From: Gammaproteobacteria bacterium
Lineage (GTDB): Bacteria > Pseudomonadota > Gammaproteobacteria > Pseudomonadales > Halomonadaceae
Reading direction: 5' to 3'
NCBI GenBank assembly: GCA_023485185.1
Contig: JAMCZP010000191.1
Coordinates: 1 to 19,383, forward strand
Length of the DNA: 19,383 nucleotides
The translations under genes were made by a program, and so were the position numbers. Of this stretch, positions 7,110-14,679 are shown one piece after another (positions within the stretch are counted from its first letter, which is position 1; every line of letters starts with the position of its first letter). The notes under the pieces were generated by a model. That model worked only from the letters and a program-made list of their open reading frames with translations. It did not search any database and was not told the DNA's origin.

Positions 7110-8192
7110 ATGAGCCGATTTCACGCCCTGACCGTCAAGGATGTTCGCAAGGAAACCCATGATGCCGTTTCCATTGCTTTCGACATTCCCGACGACCTGC
7201 TGGATGCCTTTCGCTTTACCCAAGGGCAGTACCTGACACTGCGCCGCGACATCGAAGGTGGGGATGTCCGCCGCTCTTACTCGATTTGCACCGGCGTTCA
7301 CGAACACGAGCTAAGAGTCGCCGTCAAGCTGGTGCCGGGCGGTAGCTTCTCCACCTTTGCCAACCAGCAACTGCAGCCTGGGGAGCAGTTGGAAGTGATG
7401 CCGCCACAGGGCAAGTTCTTCGTGCCTCTCGACCCCAGTCGTGCAGGGCATTATCTGGCGGTGACCGCAGGCAGTGGCGTCACCCCCATCATGTCGATTG
7501 TTGCCACTACGTTGGAAAGCGAGCCGAAAAGTCGTTTTACCGTGATTTATGGCAACCGCTCTACCACGGGCACGCTGTTTCGCGAACGTCTGCAGGATCT
7601 CAAGGATCGTTACCTCGAACGCCTCAATATCATTTATGTGTTCAGCCGTGAGCAGCAAGAAATCGGTCTTTACAACGGTCGTATCGATGCCGATAAGTGC
7701 AATGCCCTGTTTGACCGCTGGGTAGACGTACCCAAGCTCGATGCTGCGTTTATCTGTGGCCCGCAAGAGATGACCGAGATCGTGCGTAATGTCCTGACCC
7801 AACATGCAATGCCAAAGGAGAAGGTGCACTTTGAGCTGTTCACTACTGGGCGACCAACAGCAGGCGCCAAACACCGCCTGGCAGCCAGAGCGGGGCAAAT
7901 TGAGGCTGAAACTTCGCACATTAAAGTGATCATCGACGGCCGTACCATCGAATATAACCTGCCCCGCAATACCCAGAATATTTTGGACGCGGGTAACGAG
8001 CACGGCGCCGACCTGCCGTTCTCTTGCAAGGCGGGCGTGTGTTCCACCTGTAAATCAAAAGTCATTGAAGGTGAGGTGGAAATGGATGCCAATTATGCTC
8101 TGGAAGATTACGAAATAGATGCCGGCTACGTACTGTCCTGCCAGTGCTATCCGATCAGCGACAAAGTGGTGCTCGATTTTGACGAGGTATAA
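7110..8192 (+). CDS. paaE: Phenylacetyl-CoA epoxidase reductase PaaE
   Basis: PaaE transfers electrons from NADPH through FAD and a [2Fe-2S] cluster to the PaaA di-iron centre. The 360-residue product has the family layout. An N-terminal ferredoxin-reductase-like FAD domain carries RRSYSICTG, and a nucleotide-binding domain carries GSGVTPIMS and the late CGPQEM segment. The C-terminal plant-type ferredoxin domain carries cluster cysteines C306, C311, C314 (CKAGVCSTC) and C344 (VLSCQC). It follows paaD by 19 bases, so it is in the same operon. All expected cofactor ligands are present, so it should be functional. Confidence 0.98.
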   Translation: MSRFHALTVKDVRKETHDAVSIAFDIPDDLLDAFRFTQGQYLTLRRDIEGGDVRRSYSICTGVHEHELRVAVKLVPGGSFSTFANQQLQPGEQLEVMPPQGKFFVPLDPSRAGHYLAVTAGSGVTPIMSIVATTLESEPKSRFTVIYGNRSTTGTLFRERLQDLKDRYLERLNIIYVFSREQQEIGLYNGRIDADKCNALFDRWVDVPKLDAAFICGPQEMTEIVRNVLTQHAMPKEKVHFELFTTGRPTAGAKHRLAARAGQIEAETSHIKVIIDGRTIEYNLPRNTQNILDAGNEHGADLPFSCKAGVCSTCKSKVIEGEVEMDANYALEDYEIDAGYVLSCQCYPISDKVVLDFDEV

Positions 8193-8261
8193 CCCCTAGT
8201 CCACCCACTTCCAAGCCGGCGACTGCGTCGTCTTTGTCTATATTGTACGGGAGAACACGCA

Positions 8262-10304
8262 ATGCCAGTTTTGCAAAGTTACATCGCAGGCCAGTGGTTC
8301 GGACAAACCGAATCCAAAGCCCTTATCAGCGCCATCAACGGCACCACCGTTGCGCATACTCACCAAGAAGAGATCAATTTCCACGAAGCGGTGGCGTACG
8401 CCCGCAACACCGGTGTGAAAAACATTCTGGCGCTGGACTTTCAGCAGCGAGCCGCCATTCTTAAGGCGCTGGCCACCTATATTCAAGAGCGTAAGCGTGA
8501 GCTCTATGCCATCTCTCATCACACCGGCTGCACCAAGGCCGACTCCTGGATCGACATCGACGGTGGTTTCGGCACCCTGTTTACCTATGCCTCCACCGGC
8601 CGCAAGGAACTGCCCTCCGGCAATGTGGCCCACGAAGGCCCAGTGACACAATTAGGCAAAGAGAACCACTTCAACGGCACCCACATTCTGGTACCCCGCC
8701 GCGGCGTCTCGGTGCATATTAATGCGTTCAACTTTCCTATCTGGGGTATGTTGGAGAAGTTCGCGCCCGCCTTTCTGGCAGGCATGCCATGTATCTTCAA
8801 ACCGGCAACGGCGACGAGCTACCTGACCGAAGCAGCGGTGCGCGTCATCAACGACTCTGGCTTGCTGCCAGAAGGTGCGCTGCAACTGGTGATCGGTGGA
8901 GCCGGTGACCTACTCGACCACCTGGAAGAGCAGGACTTTGTCACCTTTACCGGCTCGGCAAACACAGCCCTAATGCTGAAAAGTCACCCTAACATCATGG
9001 CCAAGAGCATTCCCTTTAACGCTGAGGCGGACTCGCTCAACAGCGCGATCATGGCACCCGATATCAGCCCGGGAGATGAAGAGTTCGCGATCTTTGCCAA
9101 AGAAGTGGTCAAGGAAATGACCGCTAAAGCAGGCCAAAAATGTACGGCGATCCGTCGAGTACTCGTACCCGCTGAGCATTTAGATACATTGGCAGGCATG
9201 ATTAAAGAACGTCTTTCAAGCATCGTGGTGGGCGACCCTCATGAAGAAGGCGTACGCATGGGCGCGCTCTCTTCCAGTGACCAGCTGCATGACGTAAACG
9301 AGGCTATCGATCAACTACTGGAAACCAGTGAGTGTGTTTTCGGCAGAGACGGCAGCTTCAAAGCAGTCGGCCAGGGTGTGGAAAACGGCGCGTTTATCTC
9401 TCCCCACCTGCTGATCAACCGTAACCCGTTAAACGACGGCGGCGCTCACGATATTGAAGCCTTTGGCCCGGTCGCGACCCTGATGCCCTACAACGGTATC
9501 GACGAAGCACTGGCTATTGCCGCCAAGGGCAAGGGCAGCTTGGTCACCACACTAACCACCAAAACTCCCGCCATTGCTGCCGAAATGATTCCTGTGCTGG
9601 CCGCCCAGCATGGCCGTCTGCAGATCCTTGATGCCCAGGCAGCCAAAGAATCGACTGGCCACGGCTCTCCGCTACCGATGCTCAAGCATGGTGGCCCAGG
9701 CCGCGCAGGTGGTGGCGAAGAGCTTGGTGGCATTCGTGCGGTTCACCACTATTTACAACGCACCGCTATCCAGGGATCTCCAACCATGGTGGCGGCAGTT
9801 ACCGGGGAGTATGTACGGGGTGCGAAGGTGCTCGAAACTGACGTTCACCCGTTCCGTCGCCATTTCGATGACCTGCAGGTGGGCGAGTCACTATTAACCC
9901 ATCGCCGCACTGTCACCGAAGCCGACATCGTCAATTTTGGCTGTCTTTCAGGCGACCACTTCTACATGCACTTCGACGATATTGCCGCCAAAGAAACCCA
10001 GTTTGGCCAGCGCATCGCCCATGGCTACTTTGTGCTGTCGGCTGCTGCCGGTCTGTTCGTTTACCCAGGCGAAGGCCCCGTACTGGCGAACTACGGCCTG
10101 GATACACTGCGCTTTATTACACCTGTGTTGGTCGGCGACACTATCCGCGCCCGCCTAACCTGTAAGCGTAAGATTGACCAGGGCCGGGCATCTCCCGACG
10201 GCCACCCGCAAGGCGTGGTGATGTGGGACGTGGCAGTGACCAATCAACATGATGAGCTGGTCGCCAGCTACGACATTTTAACGCTGGTCGCAAAGCGGCA
10301 GTGA
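8262..10304 (+). CDS. paaZ: Oxepin-CoA hydrolase / 3-oxo-5,6-dehydrosuberyl-CoA semialdehyde dehydrogenase PaaZ
   Basis: PaaZ is a bifunctional cytoplasmic enzyme. Its C-terminal hydratase domain opens the oxepin-CoA ring, and the N-terminal NADP-dependent aldehyde dehydrogenase oxidises the reactive semialdehyde. The 680-residue product matches the fused form. In the dehydrogenase half, the catalytic Cys is C294 in GQKCTAIRR and the general base is E255 in NAEADSLN. In the MaoC/hotdog half, the active-site motif is SGDHFYMH (D565, H570) followed by [14 protein letters not shown] ribosome site at 8249-8253 precedes the ATG. It is the last gene of the operon, 69 bases after paaE, and is followed by the shared terminator. 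Confidence 0.98.
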   Translation: MPVLQSYIAGQWFGQTESKALISAINGTTVAHTHQEEINFHEAVAYARNTGVKNILALDFQQRAAILKALATYIQERKRELYAISHHTGCTKADSWIDIDGGFGTLFTYASTGRKELPSGNVAHEGPVTQLGKENHFNGTHILVPRRGVSVHINAFNFPIWGMLEKFAPAFLAGMPCIFKPATATSYLTEAAVRVINDSGLLPEGALQLVIGGAGDLLDHLEEQDFVTFTGSANTALMLKSHPNIMAKSIPFNAEADSLNSAIMAPDISPGDEEFAIFAKEVVKEMTAKAGQKCTAIRRVLVPAEHLDTLAGMIKERLSSIVVGDPHEEGVRMGALSSSDQLHDVNEAIDQLLETSECVFGRDGSFKAVGQGVENGAFISPHLLINRNPLNDGGAHDIEAFGPVATLMPYNGIDEALAIAAKGKGSLVTTLTTKTPAIAAEMIPVLAAQHGRLQILDAQAAKESTGHGSPLPMLKHGGPGRAGGGEELGGIRAVHHYLQRTAIQGSPTMVAAVTGEYVRGAKVLETDVHPFRRHFDDLQVGESLLTHRRTVTEADIVNFGCLSGDHFYMHFDDIAAKETQFGQRIAHGYFVLSAAAGLFVYPGEGPVLANYGLDTLRFITPVLVGDTIRARLTCKRKIDQGRASPDGHPQGVVMWDVAVTNQHDELVASYDILTLVAKRQ

Positions 10305-10355
10305 CGCCTCAGCCTGTATAACCAGACATAAATAGCCAGACATAAAAGGTAGGCA

Positions 10356-10389
10356 AAAAAATGACAGGGCGTACGCCCTGTCATTTTTT
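10356..10389. terminator. Bidirectional terminator, 34-bp perfect palindrome
   Basis: The sequence is perfectly self-complementary about the centre of GTAC at 10371-10374. The core TGACAGGGC pairs with GCCCTGTCA, flanked by A-runs on the left and T-runs on the right. It can therefore terminate paaZ on the plus strand and dctM on the minus strand. Confidence 0.93.
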
Positions 10390-10431
10390 GTGTCGCTAGA
10401 ACATTAATAGAAACGGCTTAATCGCACAGCT

Positions 10432-11727
10432 TTAGTAAAGTAGTTGCGGTAGGAACAGCACAATCGCGGGGAAGATAAGCACCAACAACGCACGTATGGT
10501 ACCAGCGACCCAGAAAGGCGTAACGCCGCGGAAGATCGTGCCTGTGGATACGTCCGGCAATACGGCTCGCAGAACAAACACGTTCATACCAACAGGAGGT
10601 GTTATCAGGCTAATCTCAATGACGATAACAACCAGAATGCCAAACCACACCAAGTCGTAACCCAGTCCTGCGACGACAGGGAAAAATACTGGCACGGTGA
10701 GCAGCAGCATCGACATACTTTCAAACACGCACCCCAGTACGACATAGATCGCGATAATCACCAGGATGACCATAAAAGGCGCAACATTCAGGCCATTGAC
10801 CAATGCTAGCAAGTCGCTAGGCAGCCCCGCACGGTTGATAAAGTTGGCGAAAATCAGCGCCGTTAGTACCACAGCAAACAGCATCGCAGTTGTACGCACG
10901 GTGTCCATTAACACGTCCATTAACACTTGTGGGGTCAGCGCTCGACGCATTAGCGCGATTAAGAAAGCGCCCATTGCACCGATACCGGCCGCCTCAGTGG
11001 GTGTAAACACCCCGAGGTAAATACCGCCAATCACTAGTACAAACAGTGCTAGCGTACTGCCTACGCTTTTTAGTGCCTTAATCCGCTCTGTCCATGGCAC
11101 TTTCTCTGCCGCAGGGCCAGCGGTGGGGTCGCGCCAAAGCACCCACTTAATGGCACCAATATAAAGAAAGATGCCAAGAATGCCGGGGATAAAGCCAGCG
11201 GCAAAAAGCTCGCGGATACTGGTTTCGGTCAAAATTCCATAAATCACCAGCATGACGCTGGGCGGTATCAAGATCCCCAAGGTGCCACCCGCCGCGATGG
11301 AAGCGGCAGCAAGTGAATCCTTATAGCCATATTTGCGCATTTGCGGCATGGCGACTCGGCCCATGGTGGCACACGTCGCTAAGCTCGATCCGCATATCGC
11401 GCTAAAACCACCGCAAGCGACGATTGTCGCCATTGCCTGACCACCCTTACGGTGACCTAGGAAACCATTTGATGCTCGAAACAAGGCATCGGATAAGCCT
11501 GCATGAGAAACAAAGTTGCCCATTAGAATGAACAATGGAATGACGGACAGCCCGTAATCCATGGCGGTGTCTACTACCCGCCGCGCCGCCATTGCTTCAG
11601 CAGCATTCCAGTTACCCGTTAATAGATAGAACCCGGCGAAACCAACGACCCCCATCGCGAACGCCAGTGGCACACGCAGGAACACAAGTATCAACAATAC
11701 TGCGAAACCGTACAACGCTTCAGTCAT
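10432..11727 (-). CDS. dctM: TRAP transporter large permease DctM
   Basis: DctM is the ion-coupled membrane channel subunit of a tripartite ATP-independent periplasmic transporter. The 431-residue product matches the family (about 425-430). It is almost entirely hydrophobic with around a dozen predicted membrane helices. Typical signatures include GNFVSHAGLSDALF near the N-terminal third, AASIAAGGTLGILIPPSV, GVFTPTEAAGIGA, and a late ISLITPPVGMNVFVL. Its ATG overlaps the dctQ stop by 8 bases (ATGACTGA), implying translational coupling. Substrate is not determined by sequence; given the neighbours it is probably an aromatic or other organic acid. Confidence 0.96.
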   Translation of the reverse strand: MTEALYGFAVLLILVFLRVPLAFAMGVVGFAGFYLLTGNWNAAEAMAARRVVDTAMDYGLSVIPLFILMGNFVSHAGLSDALFRASNGFLGHRKGGQAMATIVACGGFSAICGSSLATCATMGRVAMPQMRKYGYKDSLAAASIAAGGTLGILIPPSVMLVIYGILTETSIRELFAAGFIPGILGIFLYIGAIKWVLWRDPTAGPAAEKVPWTERIKALKSVGSTLALFVLVIGGIYLGVFTPTEAAGIGAMGAFLIALMRRALTPQVLMDVLMDTVRTTAMLFAVVLTALIFANFINRAGLPSDLLALVNGLNVAPFMVILVIIAIYVVLGCVFESMSMLLLTVPVFFPVVAGLGYDLVWFGILVVIVIEISLITPPVGMNVFVLRAVLPDVSTGTIFRGVTPFWVAGTIRALLVLIFPAIVLFLPQLLY

Positions 11728-12262
11728 GGGGCTCTCCTATACTCAATGGGCCACCTTTTTCGATTACCTTAAGCCCCTCAAGCAAATAAAAAGCGGCTCG
11801 TATAAGGGTCAGTAGTGCTGAAAGCGCGAGCATGATAGAGATCAGTCCGATCAGATAACCCCGAGGTATGCGCAGAAACTCCGTCACATCCCCCCATGAA
11901 AAGGCACGCTCTGCCAGCGCCCATACACGCTGAGCCATCAACCACAAAGCTGCCGTCACTATCAGGTTAACGATTACTTCACGTAGCCAGATAAGTTTTG
12001 CAGGAAATACCGCATCGAGCAGATCAACGCTGACATGCTCTTGACGCCAACAAACGACTGGCAGCGAGAGAAATACCAATGCCGCCAGCATTAGCTGGGT
12101 TAATTCAACAGCACCTAGAATGGGGGAATTAAAAAAGTAGCGGCCGCCTACGTCAGCAGTGGTCAACAGCATCATGCCAAAGAGGGTAGCGCCAGCCACC
12201 CCCTCTAATGTCAGCTGCAGAACCCGACTAACGCGCGTAGCACGTGCCATTTGGGTTTGCAT
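11720..12262 (-). CDS. dctQ: TRAP transporter small permease DctQ
   Basis: DctQ is the four-helix small membrane subunit that pairs with DctM. The product is about 180 residues with four hydrophobic segments and the family-like TTADVGGRYFFNSPILGAVE and VCWRQEHVSVDLL. A GTG lies at 12268, but the GGAGA ribosome site (12269-12273 on the complement) abuts it and is correctly spaced, 6 bases, for the ATG at 12262, which I prefer. The gene follows dctP by about 30 bases and overlaps dctM by 8. Confidence 0.93.
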   Translation of the reverse strand: MQTQMARATRVSRVLQLTLEGVAGATLFGMMLLTTADVGGRYFFNSPILGAVELTQLMLAALVFLSLPVVCWRQEHVSVDLLDAVFPAKLIWLREVIVNLIVTAALWLMAQRVWALAERAFSWGDVTEFLRIPRGYLIGLISIMLALSALLTLIRAAFYLLEGLKVIEKGGPLSIGEPHD

Positions 12263-12292
12263 GGTCACTCTCCATCTAGCGCCAGTGGGGAT

Positions 12293-13366
12293 TTACTTTG
12301 CGTCGTCTGGTACTAATTCATCTGGCACTAGGCTGCTAACACTTTCTTCTTCCGCTGCAGCGCTAAGCTGCTCACGATAGAACTCGATGGCAGCCATCGC
12401 ATCCACGTTGCGGTTTTCTGAAACAGACTCCGCCCACTCAGCGATCATGCTGTCACTCATGCTTTTCAGCGTATTGAGATCTTCGTCACCGAGTTCAGTA
12501 AAGGTATGGCCAAGCTCTTCAGCAAAGTCGACGCCCCGTACATCCACGACATCCATCATGTAGCCGAACAGACGCGATAAGCGCTCACCGGAGACGGATT
12601 CAACAGCTTCACGATCTTCGGGCGACATTTCATCCCAGATCATGGGATTAACAACAATGGTGAAACTGCCGCGATAGAAGCCGCCATCGACCTTAAGGGT
12701 GTAGGGGAAAATTTCTGCGACACGGAAGCTGCGCAGCCCTTCAGGTACCAGCATGGCACCATCGATAACACCTTGTGAGCCTGCTTCATAAACGCCTGTA
12801 GGCGGCAGTGCAACGCCGGTAAGCTCTAGGGCATTGGAAAGATCCCCCATTACGCCACCGCCAACGCGAATGCGCTTACCTTTAAGGTCTTCTAAGGTTT
12901 CATACTGTTCGCTGCTGAAGATCCAGCCAGGACCGTGGACACCGGCAGCAACAACATCTACACCACGGTGTTCACCAGCGGCTTCCAGGTACTCTTGATG
13001 CGTATGCCAATAGGCACTGGAGGCATTTTCTGATGAAAACTCTTGAAAGGTGGGAAACTCCGGTAGCTTGGTTAACTGAAAGCGGCCAGTGTTATAGCCG
13101 TGGAAAACCCAGGTAGCATCAGCGATACCATCGGCGACCATCTCCATTTGTGAAGCCGGGGGTCCCAGATCATGTATCACGTCTACTGTAACGCGGCCTT
13201 CTGTTGCTTCTTCAATCCACGCTTTCCAGGTTGGCCAGACGATGGTGTTAATGCCGTGATTGGGGCCCGCCCAGGTACTTACGGTGATCGTCGTTTGAGC
13301 CATGGCGGCGCTGCTCAGCATTGCAGCGGCGATAGCGCTAATCATCAGGTTTGTTGTTTTATTCAC
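12293..13366 (-). CDS. dctP: TRAP transporter periplasmic solute-binding protein DctP
   Basis: This is the extracytoplasmic receptor that delivers substrate to DctQM. The 357-residue product starts with a clear Sec signal (positively charged start, hydrophobic core, cleavage after AMA at residue 23). Mature sequence shows DctP-family features: LKGKRIRVGGG, TGVALPPTGVYEAGSQGVID, and GLRSFRVAEIFPY. The start codon is GTG, supported by an AGAGGAAAG ribosome site on the complement of 13371-13379. It is the first gene of dctPQM. Substrate cannot be named from sequence; its promoter carries the same palindrome found near the 3-hydroxyphenylacetate-type operon, which suggests an aromatic acid. Confidence 0.93.
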   Translation of the reverse strand: MNKTTNLMISAIAAAMLSSAAMAQTTITVSTWAGPNHGINTIVWPTWKAWIEEATEGRVTVDVIHDLGPPASQMEMVADGIADATWVFHGYNTGRFQLTKLPEFPTFQEFSSENASSAYWHTHQEYLEAAGEHRGVDVVAAGVHGPGWIFSSEQYETLEDLKGKRIRVGGGVMGDLSNALELTGVALPPTGVYEAGSQGVIDGAMLVPEGLRSFRVAEIFPYTLKVDGGFYRGSFTIVVNPMIWDEMSPEDREAVESVSGERLSRLFGYMMDVVDVRGVDFAEELGHTFTELGDEDLNTLKSMSDSMIAEWAESVSENRNVDAMAAIEFYREQLSAAAEEESVSSLVPDELVPDDAK

Positions 13367-13401
13367 TTTTCTTTCCTCTGGTCGTCACGAACTGGGAGCC
13401 A

Positions 13402-13493
13402 AAACGTGATACCTTATTTTTGTAATAAAAAAAATATTAGAATCACGTTTATTATCACAATGCCTGCAGATAGGTGGATCGCGCAACGATCCA
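13402..13493 (-). other. Structured leader of dctP with two inverted repeats
   Basis: Within the predicted dctP leader are two inverted repeats. AAACGTGAT (13402-13410) pairs with ATCACGTTT (13442-13450) around a 31-base A/T-rich interior. TGGATCG (13475-13481) pairs with CGATCCA (13487-13493) around a 5-base loop. They may be mRNA stability hairpins or protein-binding sites; the sequence alone does not decide. Confidence 0.4.
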
Positions 13494-13504
13494 TCGACTA
13501 ATAG

Positions 13505-13522
13505 ATTATAATACTTAAGTAT
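13505..13522 (-). promoter_or_regulatory. dctP promoter -10 with a predicted MarR operator
   Basis: The 12-bp perfect palindrome ATACTTAAGTAT (13511-13522) lies immediately upstream of a TATAAT -10 box read on the minus strand (complement of 13505-13510). A protein bound there would sit between the -10 and -35 regions of dctP. A near-identical box occurs at 14501-14512. MarR-family proteins bind such short A/T-rich palindromes, so the neighbouring regulator is the natural candidate. Confidence 0.6.
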
Positions 13523-13626
13523 ACATATAAATTATTACTTTAAATTACAACAGCTTAAATAACATCAACTTGCCTTTGAGCGTTTCAAAGCTGCTGTTTT
13601 TAATTACTTTCTAACTCACTTTTTTG

Positions 13627-13719
13627 TTACACAATCTGTCCCTGAAAGCCCATAAGCGACACGCCATAACCAAAAAACAGTGTGATAACTGGCACAGAAA
13701 GCCGAGTCAGGTATTTCAC
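13627..13719 (-). CDS. Possible 30-residue membrane peptide after marR
   Basis: A short open frame starts with GTG seven bases after the marR stop and ends with TAA. The predicted peptide begins MKYLTRLSVPVITLFFGYG and continues VSLMGFQGQIV, i.e. a short basic start followed by one likely membrane helix. No strong ribosome site is visible, so expression would depend on coupling to marR. I do not recognise it. It could be a genuine small membrane protein, or the N-terminal stub of a transporter gene whose remainder was lost. The DNA beyond it toward dctP (13523-13626) is A/T-rich and holds only a weak 6-bp hairpin at 13574-13590. Confidence 0.35.
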   Translation of the reverse strand: MKYLTRLSVPVITLFFGYGVSLMGFQGQIV

Positions 13720-13726
13720 GAGTGCT

Positions 13727-14215
13727 TTATCCGATCCTCTCCAACTGCCGTTCAAGCTTGCGCATGGTGTTAAGCAAGTCACGATATTCACCAATGCTCA
13801 GAGTCGACACCAGATCGGCTTCCCACGTCTGAGCTTCGGGCACTAGTTTATTAAGTAGCGCTTGCCCTTCATCTGTCAGGTGCAAGTCATGCAGTCGCTG
13901 ATCTTGCTGGGATGGCGTGCGGCTTATCAGCCCACGCTCTTCCAGCGACTGAATAGCGCGAGATACGCGAGCCTTATCCATATTGGTGTAGGCACAGACC
14001 TTCTTAGCGGTTAAATCATCACAGTGGCTTAACCACGCCAGCACGCGCCACTGGGCGATGTTGAGATCATAAGACTCGGCATATAGCTTCTCTAATGCCT
14101 GGCTGATGCGGTCAGCTAAACGGTTAAGCTGATAGGGTAAAAACTGGTTGAGATCCAGCTCTGCCCTGGCTGAAGACTCCAGAGGCGTATCGCTTTCTAC
14201 TTTATCCATCGTCAT
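13727..14215 (-). CDS. MarR-family transcriptional regulator
   Basis: This is a winged-helix repressor of about 162 residues, the usual MarR size. The central DNA-binding region includes LNIAQWRVLAWL (51-62), the recognition-helix segment DKARVSRAIQSLEERGLI (80-97), and a wing with QQDQRLHDLHLTDEG (103-117). The frame is open farther upstream, but an AGGAGAAG ribosome site on the complement just beyond 14220 favours the ATG at 14215; the extra upstream residues overlap a transporter remnant. It lies between dctPQM and the MBL/mhaA/hmgA operon, transcribed toward dctP and away from the latter. Matching palindromes in both control regions suggest it represses both and releases on binding an aromatic acid. 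The ligand is unknown. Confidence 0.92.
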   Translation of the reverse strand: MTMDKVESDTPLESSARAELDLNQFLPYQLNRLADRISQALEKLYAESYDLNIAQWRVLAWLSHCDDLTAKKVCAYTNMDKARVSRAIQSLEERGLISRTPSQQDQRLHDLHLTDEGQALLNKLVPEAQTWEADLVSTLSIGEYRDLLNTMRKLERQLERIG

Positions 14216-14241
14216 TGTGCTTCTCCTAGAGCCACCGGTTG

Positions 14242-14319
14242 TCAGGGAGTAGTGATGATAAAAATCAGCACCATAGCTGGGAATATGAGCACCAGCAACG
14301 CACCTATCATACTGCCCGC
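14242..14319 (-). pseudogene. Remnant of a second dctM (C-terminal 25 codons)
   Basis: Read on the minus strand, this encodes AGSMIGALLVLIFPAMVLIF plus five residues and a stop. The complete DctM in this window ends AGTIRALLVLIFPAIVLFLP plus four residues. The block ALLVLIFPA is identical, and at DNA level 14267-14303 matches 10457-10493 at 31 of 37 positions. The rest of the gene is missing. It lies just upstream of marR, so marR once followed another TRAP permease gene. Confidence 0.75.
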
Positions 14320-14377
14320 CCTTGAGGAAGAGAGTCCTCATAGCTCCATCCAATAACGCTGTTTCGAATAGAACGAC

Positions 14378-14473
14378 TCATCGCTTACTCGCCTTCACCA
14401 CACAAAATGTCATCAGCGTTAGGCTACCCATGCTCAGGACAAGGCAGAACAGTGCCGACAGATACTCTCTAAT
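14378..14473 (-). pseudogene. Possible remnant of a second dctQ C-terminus
   Basis: A short minus-strand frame encodes IREYLSALFCLVLSMGSL, then a further hydrophobic stretch and a basic end (KASKR) before TGA. A single helix with a basic tail is what the end of DctQ looks like (compare YLIGLISIMLALSALLTL in the intact DctQ). The stop overlaps an ATG in the arrangement usual for dctQ-dctM. The similarity is weak, and the call rests mainly on the adjacent dctM remnant. Confidence 0.35.
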
Positions 14474-14500
14474 GCAACTAATTTGCCGATTTTAATTATT

Positions 14501-14512
14501 ATACTTAGGTAT
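14501..14512. promoter_or_regulatory. Predicted MarR operator between marR and the MBL-mhaAB operon
   Basis: ATACTTAGGTAT differs by one base from the perfect palindrome upstream of dctP, and both are flanked by ATTAT-like sequence. It overlaps a TATAAT-like box on the minus strand (complement of 14498-14503) and lies beside TATGAT (14510-14515) on the plus strand, so it could control either direction. I cannot place a good -35 for either. The remaining gap to 14680 is A/T-rich, and I see no further clear element in it. Confidence 0.5.
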
Positions 14513-14679
14513 GATATTGCAATAAAAGTCTGATTTATTGAGATTTACTGCTAATTTCATGCATAGGAACGGGCTATCTGCCCATAGAGTACTGGACATT
14601 TGGTTTCATTAGAAACTATCCTCCTGACATATAGCATTCCAATAAACACTTGAACCACCCTTTTAGCACCGGAGATACC

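Noticed and set aside
7311..8003. Long minus-strand open frame (230 codons) opposite paaE
   Set aside because: It lies wholly opposite a certain gene with intact motifs, has low-complexity unrecognisable residues and no ribosome site. It is a shadow of paaE codon use.
14216..14353. Extended N-terminus of MarR
   Set aside because: The added residues overlap the dctM remnant in another frame, and a strong AGGAGAAG site precedes the ATG at 14215.
14650..14679. TTG start giving ten extra residues to the MBL-fold protein
   Set aside because: There is no ribosome site before the TTG, whereas GGAG is well placed before the ATG at 14680.
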